Counted from the stretch's first letter, positions 46,509 through 55,962 are shown. The stretch is 64,000 bases of DNA from JBCCIM01 sp965263205 (GCA_965263205.1 CBDHHF010000025.1:372001-436000); one strand, 5' to 3'. Numbers and translations are program-made. The notes: generated by a model from the letters alone, not told the origin.

Positions 46509-47090
46509 CTAGTCTACCCTGACGCCAAAACGATTCAACAGGGCAAGGACTTCTGGATAAGAAAATCTCGCTTTGGTAACGCGGCTCTCCGTTGGGTCTA
46601 TGCGATAACCGGCAGCACCACGCAAATCAGCTTGAGACAAGTCGGCGCGGCTAAAGTCTGCACCCTTTAGGTTGCTGTTTTGAAAATCGGCCCGCTTTAG
46701 GGTTGCCCCCTCAAATACGCAGTCGAGCAATTCGCTATCAGCCAACCGACACCCTGTCAGATCCATGCCCTGAAAAATGCAATAGGGCGCGCTGCAGTTG
46801 GACAATGAAATAGAAAAGAGTAGTTGGTTACACCTTGTAAAATCAACGCCGGCGAGCTTGCATGAAATGAAGGATACATCTGAAAAGCGTGCGTCGTACA
46901 ACTTCACATTGCTAAAATTGCAATCGCGCAGCTCGCAATCTGCCCACTGAGATTTGCTCAGCTTGGTATCAGCGAAATTGCAAGCGGTAAACGTACAGTC
47001 TCGGAATATGAAGTCGGAAAGGTCCTGGCCACTACAATCCAGGTTTTTAAATTCCTGCTCGTCAAAAACATTGCCATCGAAACTGTGCAT
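46509..47090 (-). CDS. Pentapeptide-repeat protein (Qnr/McbG-like)
   Basis: ATG at 47090 gives 193 residues; the longer form begins in the octamer repeat and is rejected. From about residue 12 the sequence is built of A(D/N)LXX-type pentapeptides (DCSGQDLSDFIFRDCTF, GADFSRADLSQADLRG), forming a right-handed quadrilateral beta-helix. The C-terminal IDPTESRVTKARFSYPEVLALLNRFG is the ending typical of the Qnr/McbG group that mimics DNA and protects gyrase. Whether it confers resistance cannot be told. Confidence 0.85.
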   Translation of the reverse strand: MHSFDGNVFDEQEFKNLDCSGQDLSDFIFRDCTFTACNFADTKLSKSQWADCELRDCNFSNVKLYDARFSDVSFISCKLAGVDFTRCNQLLFSISLSNCSAPYCIFQGMDLTGCRLADSELLDCVFEGATLKRADFQNSNLKGADFSRADLSQADLRGAAGYRIDPTESRVTKARFSYPEVLALLNRFGVRVD

Positions 47091-47141
47091 AGGGTTGCGG
47101 AATCGTGTAGTTAAGTAGAGGATAAAGTGGTGCGTTGCTAT

Positions 47142-47173
47142 GCAACAATGCAACAAGGCAACAATGCAACAAT
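47142..47173. repeat. Four copies of an 8-bp unit GCAACAAT
   Basis: Units at 47142, 47150, 47158 and 47166; the second ends in G rather than T. It lies upstream of the pentapeptide gene, within the span a longer reading frame would cover. Confidence 0.85.
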
Positions 47174-47321
47174 CTAACACCCTTTTTCCTGGCGAATCAA
47201 TGATTTTGGTGTGGAGCTATTTTTTTATCAGATCGATTTCTACATTGATCTCAGGTCCGGTACGATGCAAGCACGCCCCCCACTGAAGACCCGCTTTTCA
47301 GATTCATAATCGTGCGAGACC

Positions 47322-49097
47322 ATGACGAAAGGACACCTGTCCCCTTTTTGTTCTGATTGGCGCAAGACTGTTCTGCTGCTCAGTTTTCTGCTGCCTTTTT
47401 TTTCTCCCTTAGCAGCCCACAGCCAGTTTGCTGCCAAAGAAGCAGACGCCGGCATCGGGTGGCTCAAATCTATTTCGGGCTCCGACTACAGTGCCGGCGC
47501 CGACATCGCTGTCGATGTGCAGGGCAATGTCGTTATTGCCGGCGTGTACCGGGAAACCATCGCACTCGACAATGACCCCGATTATCGGTTTGCGAACCGT
47601 GGCAAATCAGATATTGTGTTGCTGAAAGCCACCGCATCGGGAGATGTGTTGTGGATGCAAACCATCGGCGGTGCCGGCAACGACCGTGCATTCAGAATTG
47701 CGACGGACACAAACGGAGACATTTACCTTACCGGTTCCTTTGAGCGGGTTCTAAACTTTTCACCAACCGACAACACCCATACCCTCGAGAGCGCAGGCAA
47801 AGAAGATGTGTTCCTGGCCAAGTTCGACAGTGACGGCAACATCTTATGGAGCCAAAGCGCCGGCGGAGCACTCTCTGACCAGGGTATTGGTCTTTCGGTC
47901 AGCGCAGATGGGATGGTCTACATCTCCGGCTTTTTCGAATCAGCTGCTACGTTTGGTAACCAGCGTATCGAGAGTCATGGCCAGTTGGATGCATACCTCG
48001 CTCAATTTGACGCTGCGGGCACGCTCAAATGGGTGCGCGCACTTGGAGGCGAGAAAAGAGACCTGGCATCTGGTATCGCAGCGGATAGCAAAGGCCGGGT
48101 ATACGTAACAGGAGTTACCCGTGGCCCCGCTCCAATGTTGAACATCGACCCTGCACGTATCATGGGTGCCCCCCATGGCCAGGATGATCTGTTCCTTGCG
48201 CGGTTCACGTCTGCAGGGACACTGGATATGCTCACGTACTCGGGGGGGCGTGGGTTCGATGCAGCCAACACGCTAACGGTAGATTCGCAGGACAACGTAT
48301 ACATCGCCGGCTTTTTTGAAGATGAAGCTGCCATCACCGACTTCTCTGGCTCTGCAAAACTAATGCGCGGCCAATCGTTCGACCTCTTCGTTACCAAATA
48401 CAACAGTGATGGTTCGCTTGCCTGGTCCAACACGGCTGGAGGCGATCAATGGGACAACGCGTACGATATTGATGTTGACCTACAGGGGAATGTTTTTGTC
48501 ACGGGCCTTTTCAGAAAGGGTGCTGACTTTACAGGCAATACCGAACATGACCTGGAAGGACTCGGAGAAGCAAACGCATTCGTAGCCCGATACAAGATCA
48601 ACGGCGCACTGGATGGTCTGAAAAGTATCGATGGAGCAAAGTCCGAAGGAGCCGGCATCGCTGTTGATGTCTTCGGCAACGTTTTTCTTACAGGTGTATT
48701 TGTACAGGATGCCTTGTTTGAAGGAAGAACACAGTCACTTTCCAGCACCACATTCGCTTCATTTATTGCCAAATACGAAGCTTCCGGTTTCGATAAAAGC
48801 CCTGATGAGCAACTATTTCTCGTTGATAGCCAGCGTGGCTTTTTGCTCTCTCCCAATTTCCCAAACCCTTTTTCCACACAGACCACGTTTGAGATCACGT
48901 TGGCTAATGCAACCGCGGTACGTCTTTACGTGCATGATGCGCTGGGTCGTATTGTAGAAGAAATTAGCAATAGCGAATTGGCGGCTGGTATTTACCAATT
49001 TGTTTATGACGCCGGCCAACTGGCGCAGGGCAATTACTTTGTGCGACTCGAAACGCCTTCAGGCAGTACAACGCGAACGATCACCCGAGTGCGTTAA
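47322..49097 (+). CDS. Secreted SBBP beta-propeller protein with T9SS sorting domain
   Basis: 591 residues; the ATG at 47322 gives a signal peptide ending near LAAHSQ (35). About seven SBBP repeats follow with the pattern D-x-x-GN-V-Y-I-x-G-x-F (for example DTNGDIYLTGSFE, DSQDNVYIAGFFED, DLQGNVFVTGLFR) and FD-LFVTKYNSDGSLAWS strands. The final 80 residues are a T9SS type A domain: PNFPNPFSTQTTFEI, HDALGRIVEEI, LAQGNYFVRLET. It is thus a third T9SS cargo in the window. Its stop codon overlaps that of the convergent gene. Confidence 0.9.
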   Translation: MTKGHLSPFCSDWRKTVLLLSFLLPFFSPLAAHSQFAAKEADAGIGWLKSISGSDYSAGADIAVDVQGNVVIAGVYRETIALDNDPDYRFANRGKSDIVLLKATASGDVLWMQTIGGAGNDRAFRIATDTNGDIYLTGSFERVLNFSPTDNTHTLESAGKEDVFLAKFDSDGNILWSQSAGGALSDQGIGLSVSADGMVYISGFFESAATFGNQRIESHGQLDAYLAQFDAAGTLKWVRALGGEKRDLASGIAADSKGRVYVTGVTRGPAPMLNIDPARIMGAPHGQDDLFLARFTSAGTLDMLTYSGGRGFDAANTLTVDSQDNVYIAGFFEDEAAITDFSGSAKLMRGQSFDLFVTKYNSDGSLAWSNTAGGDQWDNAYDIDVDLQGNVFVTGLFRKGADFTGNTEHDLEGLGEANAFVARYKINGALDGLKSIDGAKSEGAGIAVDVFGNVFLTGVFVQDALFEGRTQSLSSTTFASFIAKYEASGFDKSPDEQLFLVDSQRGFLLSPNFPNPFSTQTTFEITLANATAVRLYVHDALGRIVEEISNSELAAGIYQFVYDAGQLAQGNYFVRLETPSGSTTRTITRVR

Positions 49098-49510
49098 AGC
49101 AAGCCGGCTTTGCAATTCTTCAGGGTAACGGTGGTGCCATCGGTTACGATGCACACCTGTGTGCTTTGCACGTACTCAACCATTTTCCCGGTTGCATTTA
49201 CATGTAGCACTTTAAGCTCGGGACCCTTGGTGGTACTTCGGAACTGGATTTCGAGCGGGGTACCGCCCATCGGTATATCGAATGGTGTCATGCGCCGATC
49301 AAACGGTGGTGTGTTCTGTCCGTTTTCAACCCAGCGCAACACCGTCACTTCAGCTTGTTGCATATCCCCATAACTCGATTGAATCCGTACAAATGGTCCT
49401 GCTTTGGTTGTAGATGACCAGAGCACGGGGGCCGGCCGGGCACAACCGACACACATAAACAAGGCACATGCAAGCAGTAGAAACACAATAAAAGCAGTGC
49501 TACTTTTCAT
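49094..49510 (-). CDS. Small lipoprotein of unknown function
   Basis: 138 residues; ATG at 49510. Lipobox MCVGC (Cys23). The mature domain (about 115 residues) appears to be an all-beta fold with one Cys pair (VCIVTDG and LKNCKAG) that could form a disulfide; no family recognised. It overlaps the end of the MBL-hydrolase gene by 11 bases on the same strand, so the two are co-transcribed. Confidence 0.65.
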   Translation of the reverse strand: MKSSTAFIVFLLLACALFMCVGCARPAPVLWSSTTKAGPFVRIQSSYGDMQQAEVTVLRWVENGQNTPPFDRRMTPFDIPMGGTPLEIQFRSTTKGPELKVLHVNATGKMVEYVQSTQVCIVTDGTTVTLKNCKAGLL

Positions 49511-50348
49511 AGATCATCTCTTCAAGGGGTTTAGATAACACACGCGCTCCGGGATAGTGCGTTGCCGCAAGTCGGCGGAGGTCTTCTTCATCACCCGGTG
49601 ACACATGGAGAAAGGCAAGGTGTCGCGGCTTAATTATATCATTAATAACGGCACGGCCACTGGATTCGGACAGGAACCACCCCGGCAAAAATGCAACATC
49701 TATACGTGTGTTTGCCACCAGTTGCTGAATATCTTCACGCCCAAACGCAGGATCCCCTACATGCAAAAAACGAAGGCCGCCCATTTCCACAAGGTAACCG
49801 AGATTTTGAATCCAGCGAAAACGTGCTGAGCCATGCGCAACCTTACCAGCGCGAACGGTGATGGCTTTCCTTTTTGTCGTTACATACGTGCCGTCTTCAT
49901 AAACAATCCCCTGAAGTTGCACTGCTGGCACATCGTGCTGCTGCGCCATCACGCTATCGATCACCTGTTCGCTGCTGAACAAGAAGGCCGATGGGTGTGC
50001 CATTAAAAAGCCGGCAACATCTACCGGGTCGAAATGGTCGCGATGAATATGCGACACAAGTAAAAAGTCGATACTATCGAACGGTGCATCACCGGCAAGC
50101 ATCGCGTCTTTCAAGGCAGGCGGTGTTGGACGATACATTGGGCGGTAAGGCTGATGCAATCCATCGATCAGCACTTGCCCTGCACCATCTTTGATTAGAA
50201 TGCCGGCATTGGCGACAAAATAAACCGACACATAATTGCTGTCGGGTGAGGAGAGCGGCGTTTTGTTTTTGTGCTGAAACCCATGGCCAGTAATAAGCAC
50301 CAACATAAACACGCAAGCTACAATATGGCCGAGATTAACTTTATTCAT
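49500..50348 (-). CDS. Secreted/anchored MBL-fold metallohydrolase
   Basis: 282 residues; ATG at 50348. A hydrophobic N-terminal helix (about 7-21) precedes the metallo-beta-lactamase fold: SHIHRDHFD (His100, His102, Asp104, His105), His172 in VAHGSARF, Asp199 in LHVGDPAFG and the last His near HLAFLHVS. Similar to UlaG/YycJ-like hydrolases but exported. The small lipoprotein gene overlaps its 3' end, indicating a joint function outside the cytoplasm. Confidence 0.85.
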   Translation of the reverse strand: MNKVNLGHIVACVFMLVLITGHGFQHKNKTPLSSPDSNYVSVYFVANAGILIKDGAGQVLIDGLHQPYRPMYRPTPPALKDAMLAGDAPFDSIDFLLVSHIHRDHFDPVDVAGFLMAHPSAFLFSSEQVIDSVMAQQHDVPAVQLQGIVYEDGTYVTTKRKAITVRAGKVAHGSARFRWIQNLGYLVEMGGLRFLHVGDPAFGREDIQQLVANTRIDVAFLPGWFLSESSGRAVINDIIKPRHLAFLHVSPGDEEDLRRLAATHYPGARVLSKPLEEMIYEK

Positions 50349-50448
50349 ACATAGCCCCCCTTTGCTTTGGTCTCTGCTATGAAAGTCCTACCTTGCTATA
50401 CCACACCGGTATCAACGTGTTCTCTTTGCATTAAACCCTGTTTTATTT

Positions 50449-51231
50449 GTGAATCCTCTCCACTGGGACCCTAGCCCTATTTTACTCGAAATTGGTCCCC
50501 TATCAATCCGCTGGTACGGATTGCTGTTTGCTACAGGTTTCTTTCTCGGTTTCTTATACATGCGCTACGTTTATGAACGCGAGCGCAAACCCGTAGCAGA
50601 CCTGGACAACCTGCTCCTCTACATGATGATTTCGACAATCGTAGGTGCCAGACTTGGGCATTGCTTCTTTTATGAAGCATCGTACTACCTGAGCAACCCC
50701 ATTGAAATACTTAAAGTCTGGCGTGGTGGCCTTGCCAGTCATGGCGGTGCGATCGGGATCTTGACTGGGATGTACCTGTATTCAAAGAGTAGACGTAACC
50801 AGCCGTATCTCTGGCTACTCGATAGAATTGTAGTGCCAATTTCATTGGCCGGCTGCCTCATCAGGCTTGGAAATTTCTTTAACTCGGAAATCCTGGGTGT
50901 GCCGACCGAGAAATCCTGGGGGGTTATCTTTGCGCGGATTGATGAATTACCCCGCCACCCGGCACAACTCTATGAATCCATCAGCTACTTGCTGATTTTC
51001 ACGGTTCTACACCGACTCTACAAGCGATACGGAGAAGAAACGCCACGCGGGATGTTACTTGGATTGTTTTTGATTCTCGTGTTCTCGGCACGCTTCATCG
51101 TTGAGTTTGTTAAGGTCAGGCAAGCTGCATTTACAGAAGGGCTGCCATTAAGTATGGGGCAGATCCTCAGTATACCTGCTGTTATAGCAGGCGTCGTGCT
51201 GCTGAACCGCGCAATGAAAAAATCCACATGA
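50449..51231 (+). CDS. lgt: Prolipoprotein diacylglyceryl transferase
   Basis: 260 residues with a GTG start at 50449. Seven membrane segments and the Lgt motifs are all present: IRWYGLLFATGF, GGLASHGGAIG with His98, and the signature RLGNFFNSEILG (about 139-150), followed by RHPAQLYES. Lgt transfers diacylglycerol from phosphatidylglycerol to the lipobox Cys of prolipoproteins in the inner membrane. The window encodes at least five predicted lipoproteins that would be its substrates. Confidence 0.97.
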   Translation: MNPLHWDPSPILLEIGPLSIRWYGLLFATGFFLGFLYMRYVYERERKPVADLDNLLLYMMISTIVGARLGHCFFYEASYYLSNPIEILKVWRGGLASHGGAIGILTGMYLYSKSRRNQPYLWLLDRIVVPISLAGCLIRLGNFFNSEILGVPTEKSWGVIFARIDELPRHPAQLYESISYLLIFTVLHRLYKRYGEETPRGMLLGLFLILVFSARFIVEFVKVRQAAFTEGLPLSMGQILSIPAVIAGVVLLNRAMKKST

Positions 51232-51243
51232 CGCTCCACAGCC

Positions 51244-52401
51244 ATGTACCTCATGGGTATACTCCTGCATCCGCGCACCTGCGTCTTTCTACTGCTCACA
51301 AGCTGCTTTCTGCTTTTGGCGGCCAGCACTGCGCAAGCACAAAGCCGCGGCGCTGTTAGCGGCATCATTCGCGATGCAGAAACAGATGAGTCTCTTCCGG
51401 GTGCCCATGTTTACCTGGCAAGTACAACGATAGGCGATATTACGGACCCCAACGGCTTCTTTAACATTCAGGATGTGCAAGCCGGCGCTTATCAAATTAT
51501 CGTAACCATCATCGGCTATAAACCATTTCAACAAACCGTTGAAATCACAGCAGGTGGTAACACCGATCTTTCACTTCTCCTCGAAAAAGATGTGTACCAG
51601 GTTGGCGAGATCACGGTGACTGATAACCAGCCCAAAAGCTGGAAACGGGATCTCACACGGTTCAAGCGTATGTTTCTTGGCAATACGCCAAACCGAAGGG
51701 GTTGTGAAATTGATAATCCCTATACCATCAACTTCAGCCGGCCGGGGAATTTTTTCGAGGCATCAGCAGATCAACCCATCGTCATCCTTAACAAACACCT
51801 CGGTTACAAAGTAACCTATCTGCTCGACGAGTTCAGCTCAGGCGGCAACCAGTTCAGGTTTACCGGTCAACCGGTATTCGAAGAGTTGACACCTAAAAAT
51901 GACAAAGAAGCCAAACGATGGGAGAAACGCCGACTCACAACCTATCGCGGCTCCTTTCAACATTTCCTGCGTAGCGTTGCCCAAAACCGGCTAGAAGAAG
52001 AGGGTTTTCGCGTTTACCTGAACGAAACGCTGTTCTGGCAACGTCCACACACCGAGTTGATGGACTACTTTGCAGAGAATAATGCATCAGCAAGCCTGGA
52101 TGCATTCCTAAAACCGCACCCGGTTGACCATGAACGCGTATTCGAATTTGTCGGATATCTGCACATTTTCTACCTGGAAGAAATGATGCATCGGGATTTC
52201 TACGATTGGATAGCCATGAACTACAATGCTTCCAAAGAACCTGTGCGTGCGGTACTCCGCCTGACCCATATCGATGCCGTTTTTAACGAGATTGGCTTTT
52301 TGAATAACGCATTCGATCTGGCGCGGTATGGGTATTGGAACTGGGAAAGCGGCATCTGCAATTGGTTGCCGTTTAACTATGGCCTCGAGCCGGCGGGTTG
52401 A
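51244..52401 (+). CDS. CarboxypepD_reg-like domain protein, family member B
   Basis: 385 residues; an alternative ATG lies at codon 4. A signal peptide (to about STAQAQ, 33) is followed by a CarboxypepD_reg domain (about 38-120: GIIRDAETDESLPGAHVYL, GDITDPNGFFNI, AGAYQIIVTIIGY) and the same C-terminal domain as the genes at 39188 and 52464: SWKRDLTRFKRMFLGNTPN, CEIDNPYTINF, FFEASADQPIVI, HLGYKVTYLLDEF, YRGSFQHFLRS. It is 62 bases upstream of member C, clearly a tandem duplicate, and 12 bases after lgt. Function unknown. Confidence 0.78.
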   Translation: MYLMGILLHPRTCVFLLLTSCFLLLAASTAQAQSRGAVSGIIRDAETDESLPGAHVYLASTTIGDITDPNGFFNIQDVQAGAYQIIVTIIGYKPFQQTVEITAGGNTDLSLLLEKDVYQVGEITVTDNQPKSWKRDLTRFKRMFLGNTPNRRGCEIDNPYTINFSRPGNFFEASADQPIVILNKHLGYKVTYLLDEFSSGGNQFRFTGQPVFEELTPKNDKEAKRWEKRRLTTYRGSFQHFLRSVAQNRLEEEGFRVYLNETLFWQRPHTELMDYFAENNASASLDAFLKPHPVDHERVFEFVGYLHIFYLEEMMHRDFYDWIAMNYNASKEPVRAVLRLTHIDAVFNEIGFLNNAFDLARYGYWNWESGICNWLPFNYGLEPAG

Positions 52402-52463
52402 ATTATCATACGCCTTCGCACACTTAGCTAATCGTATACTCTCCCATTTTCTACCGCAGCAGT

Positions 52464-53594
52464 ATGCTAAGACTCGCAATTTCGATTAGCCTCTTTCTTT
52501 TTCTTGTGTGCAGCGTGCATGCACAAAACACCGGAGAAATACGTGGTGTTGTTCTCGATGCTGAAACGGATGAAGCATTACCCGGTGTGCACGTTTTCCT
52601 CGCAAACACAACCATCGGTGATATCACAGATCAGCATGGTCAATTTAACATTGAAGCCGTCCGGTTAGGTACCTATCAACTCGTTGCTACGAGTATTGGC
52701 TATAGGCCACACCGCAAGCACATCAACATCGCGTCGGACAAGGAAACAAACCTCACGCTTAAGGTGACCAAAGAAGTGTATGATGCCGGAGCAATAACCG
52801 TCAGTGATAAGCGATATAAACCGAGCAGAAAAAGGAAGCGGGACCTTACCAAATTCAAGCGCATGTTTCTGGGAACTACACCAACCAGGCAGGGCTGTGA
52901 AATAGAGAATCCTCACGTCATTGCCTTCAGCATGCTCTCAGGCTTCTTCGAAGCCTCCTCTACAGAACCGATTGTCATTACAAACAACTACCTCGGTTAC
53001 AAAATAGCGTACATCCTCGATTTATTTAGTACGGGACATAATCTATTCAGATTTAAAGGTGAGCCGTTCTATGTAGAGATGGAGCCACGCGATGAGAAAG
53101 AGGCAAACCGGTGGAAGAAGCGAAGAGAAATTGCCTATCGGGGTTCATTTCAACACTTTCTGCGCAGCGCAGCTGAGGGCACACTTATCCAGGAGGGTTT
53201 TGAAGTTTACCAGACTGACTCACTTTTTTGGAAACGTCCGCATCAAAAGCTGATCGATTTTTTTGAACTGGAAGGGGCGAGTGTAGAACCGGCTGAATAT
53301 ATAAAATCACATACGCTTCCACACGAAAGGGTGCTGGACGTTGCTGAGTACCTGAATATTTTCTACATCAAAGAAACCATGCACCGGGACTTCTACCGTT
53401 CAGGTATCCTAAACTACAGCGCTTCCAAAGAACCTGTCCGTGCGGTCATTCGCACGACAAACGGCAAAGCAATCTTCAATGAAGTGGGCTTTTTGAATAA
53501 CGCGTTTGACGTTGCCAGATACGGCTACTGGCACTGGGAAAGCGGTATTTGCAACTGGTTGCCTTTTCACTACGGGCTCGAGTCAGCCGGCTAA
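52464..53594 (+). CDS. CarboxypepD_reg-like domain protein, family member C
   Basis: 376 residues; ATG at 52464. Signal peptide to about SVHAQ (20), then GVVLDAETDEALPGVHVFL, GDITDQHGQFNI and the shared C-terminal domain (LTKFKRMFLGTTPTRQGCEI, FFEASSTEPIVIT, YLGYKIAYILDLF, YRGSFQHFLRSAA, ASKEPVRAVIR, GFLNNAFDVARYGYWHWESG in separate blocks). It is closely similar to member B over its whole length. The two ends share WESGICNWLPF, absent from member A. A Zn-binding or adhesive role is possible but unproven. Confidence 0.78.
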   Translation: MLRLAISISLFLFLVCSVHAQNTGEIRGVVLDAETDEALPGVHVFLANTTIGDITDQHGQFNIEAVRLGTYQLVATSIGYRPHRKHINIASDKETNLTLKVTKEVYDAGAITVSDKRYKPSRKRKRDLTKFKRMFLGTTPTRQGCEIENPHVIAFSMLSGFFEASSTEPIVITNNYLGYKIAYILDLFSTGHNLFRFKGEPFYVEMEPRDEKEANRWKKRREIAYRGSFQHFLRSAAEGTLIQEGFEVYQTDSLFWKRPHQKLIDFFELEGASVEPAEYIKSHTLPHERVLDVAEYLNIFYIKETMHRDFYRSGILNYSASKEPVRAVIRTTNGKAIFNEVGFLNNAFDVARYGYWHWESGICNWLPFHYGLESAG

Positions 53595-53657
53595 AGTTGC
53601 AGTTAAGTACATCGGGGCGGTATTTTCTCGGTATCTATCCATCCTCCCCACTTGATA

Positions 53658-54683
53658 ATGTACAACGTCAACACGTTCCTGAGTGTAAGCCTCTTTAGTC
53701 TGGTTGTTGTTGCTTTCATGCTCCGCTCCTGTTCAACCGACAGCGTAGCCGACGTGGAAGAGCGCCTCATTCCAACGCCAGATTACACACTTACAGCTGA
53801 TCAAACCCACAGCATTTTTAGCGCGACGATCCCGCCTGTACTAACCGTACCTTCCGGCACCGTCATCGAAGCCTTCACTGAAGAAGCATCCGACCAACAA
53901 TTCGAAATGGGTTCAAGCGTCGATGCTGTTGCCAGTCTTGATTTCGATCCTATTCATCCGCTCACTGGTCCTGTTTATGTTGAAGATGCACAGCCAGGTG
54001 ATGTACTGGCGGTGACATTACATAAAGTAGAAATAGGCGACTGGGGCTGGACCGCCATCGTTCCGGGCTTTGGTTTTCTAGCTGATGATTTCCCAGACGC
54101 AGCACTCAGAACCTTTGAGCTGGGGAAAGACGCAACCTCGATAGACTTTGGCAAGGGCATTACAATTCCGCTACGCCCGTTCCCCGGCGTCATGGGTGTT
54201 GCGCCGGCAACTGACTCCTTGCTCTCAACGATACCACCTCGGGCAAACGGCGGTAATATGGACGACCCGAATATGGTTGAGGGCACAACGGTTTATTTTC
54301 CGGTGTTCGTTGAAGGTGCCCTGTTCTCTATCGGCGATGCGCATGCAACACAAGGCCATGGCGAAGTAAGCGGTACAGCGATCGAAGCGCCCATGCGTTT
54401 TGTGTATGAGTTGAACCTGATTAAAGGCGGCCATACCATGCAAGAGCCGCAGTATGAAACGGATGACTATTATGCCGTTACGGCCTTTGCCACAACCATC
54501 GACGAAGCAGCAAAAAAGGCTACGCGGTACATGATTGATTACCTGGAATCGGTACACGGCCTGAGTCGGCAAGAAGCCTACATGGTCTGTTCACTCGCCG
54601 GCGATCTGAAAATTGCCGAGGTCGTAGATGTGCCCCACATGCTGGTTGCCATGCATATATCTAAAGACGTGCTCGGCATGTAG
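53658..54683 (+). CDS. Exported acetamidase/formamidase family protein
   Basis: ATG at 53658 gives 341 residues; the TTG at 53652 adds two. A hydrophobic signal with SLVVVAFMLRSC suggests a lipoprotein or Sec export. The FmdA/AmdA fold is recognisable by HPLTGPVYVEDAQPGDVLAVTLHKVE, RPFPGVMGVAP, PPRANGGNMDDPNM, PVFVEGALFSIGDAHATQGHGEV (with the metal-binding His residues) and the end SRQEAYMVCSLAGDLKIAEVVD. Members hydrolyse formamide or acetamide to ammonia and acid. Exported copies are less common than cytoplasmic ones. Confidence 0.87.
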   Translation: MYNVNTFLSVSLFSLVVVAFMLRSCSTDSVADVEERLIPTPDYTLTADQTHSIFSATIPPVLTVPSGTVIEAFTEEASDQQFEMGSSVDAVASLDFDPIHPLTGPVYVEDAQPGDVLAVTLHKVEIGDWGWTAIVPGFGFLADDFPDAALRTFELGKDATSIDFGKGITIPLRPFPGVMGVAPATDSLLSTIPPRANGGNMDDPNMVEGTTVYFPVFVEGALFSIGDAHATQGHGEVSGTAIEAPMRFVYELNLIKGGHTMQEPQYETDDYYAVTAFATTIDEAAKKATRYMIDYLESVHGLSRQEAYMVCSLAGDLKIAEVVDVPHMLVAMHISKDVLGM

Positions 54684-54690
54684 CATTCGT

Positions 54691-55962
54691 TTATGTACCA
54701 ACCTGCTCGGCTGCCGGCACCCGCTTTGAAGCATCGCTGAAATACACCCCACCCAACACCGTTAGGCCGAAATAGGCAGCAACGAGCTCGTCGCCAAACG
54801 GTATGATAGTGCCAATGTCAAACCAGGACGCGGTGACTTCGATGAATGCGATCCCTGCAAGGCCGCGGGCGATTTCCAGCCATGGCCCGCTCCGTAGCTG
54901 ATCCATCATCGAAGTAAAGCCATAGATCCCAACAAAGACAAACGCACCGTAGATAAACAACGCCGGAAAGCCAATTGCGGTAAAGCTATACAGCATATAT
55001 AGCAACAGCAAAGCGGTCATGACAAACTGAAACCACGACCACACAACCAACGGCCGAGAAGCCGGCGCATTGTACTTGTCAAAATTGTATACGTCCGAGA
55101 TGTAGTGCACGGGATAACGTTCAGCAACATCCTGTGGGCGCCACCCTGTTGGCATAAACCAGATCCGCAACTTGTCGCGCCAGCTTCGCGTGCGCCAGGC
55201 ATCTTTTACGAGCAACCACACGTGCTGGAAGTTAATACGAATGGGATTCCAGGTCTGCGCCGGCCGCGTAATGCCGTATACAGGCGGCACATCGTCCAAC
55301 TCTTCCTGAAACGTACCAAACATGCGGTCCCACCAGGGAAAGATCTGGCCCAGGTTTTTGTCGAGGTATTCTGGATTAATTGCGTGATGAACCCGATGCT
55401 GGGATGGTGTGATAATTACGTACTCCAGGACTCCCAGCTTGGGCACGTGCCGGGTGTGGTACCAAAACTGCAAAAACAGGTGGATGGGTGCCAACAGGTT
55501 TATCACATTGGCAGGTACGCCCAATAATGCTGCCGGCAGCAAAAAAAGCGCGTAAATACCGATGATGTTGGAAATAGACTGCCGCAACGCACAGGCAAGA
55601 TTGAACTCTTCGCTGCTGTGATGGATGACGTGGTTATTCCAAAAGATGTTTACGCTATGGTTGAGGCGGTGCGACCAATAGCCGGCAAAATCCATTGCTA
55701 TAAATCCAACCACGTAAACCAGCACGGACGAATCGAGTGAAATAATCGCCAGGTGCTCGTGTAGAAAGGGATACGATATAATGATGATCACAACGCCGAG
55801 CGAGTCCTTGATCACATTGGTAATCCCTGAACTCAGGCTCGAAATGGTGTCAAAGCTGTGCAGCGTCTGCTTCCCTTTTACGACGCCATAGATGGCCTCG
55901 ATGAGAATCAGCACCATAAAAGCTGGAATTGCAACCAGCAATGCATTAGCATAAGTTTGCAT
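54691..55962 (-). CDS. Sterol desaturase/fatty acid hydroxylase superfamily protein, AGMO-like
   Basis: 423 residues; ATG at 55962. Di-iron histidine clusters of the superfamily are clear: WSHRLNHSVNIFW, NNHVIHHSSEEFNLACALRQS and SQHRVHHAINPEYLDKN. The VIHHSSEEFNL block and the extra membrane segments at both ends match alkylglycerol monooxygenase-like proteins more than short C-4 sterol desaturases. It should be an inner-membrane oxygenase acting on a lipid; the exact substrate is open. About ten membrane segments in all. Confidence 0.85.
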   Translation of the reverse strand: MQTYANALLVAIPAFMVLILIEAIYGVVKGKQTLHSFDTISSLSSGITNVIKDSLGVVIIIISYPFLHEHLAIISLDSSVLVYVVGFIAMDFAGYWSHRLNHSVNIFWNNHVIHHSSEEFNLACALRQSISNIIGIYALFLLPAALLGVPANVINLLAPIHLFLQFWYHTRHVPKLGVLEYVIITPSQHRVHHAINPEYLDKNLGQIFPWWDRMFGTFQEELDDVPPVYGITRPAQTWNPIRINFQHVWLLVKDAWRTRSWRDKLRIWFMPTGWRPQDVAERYPVHYISDVYNFDKYNAPASRPLVVWSWFQFVMTALLLLYMLYSFTAIGFPALFIYGAFVFVGIYGFTSMMDQLRSGPWLEIARGLAGIAFIEVTASWFDIGTIIPFGDELVAAYFGLTVLGGVYFSDASKRVPAAEQVGT

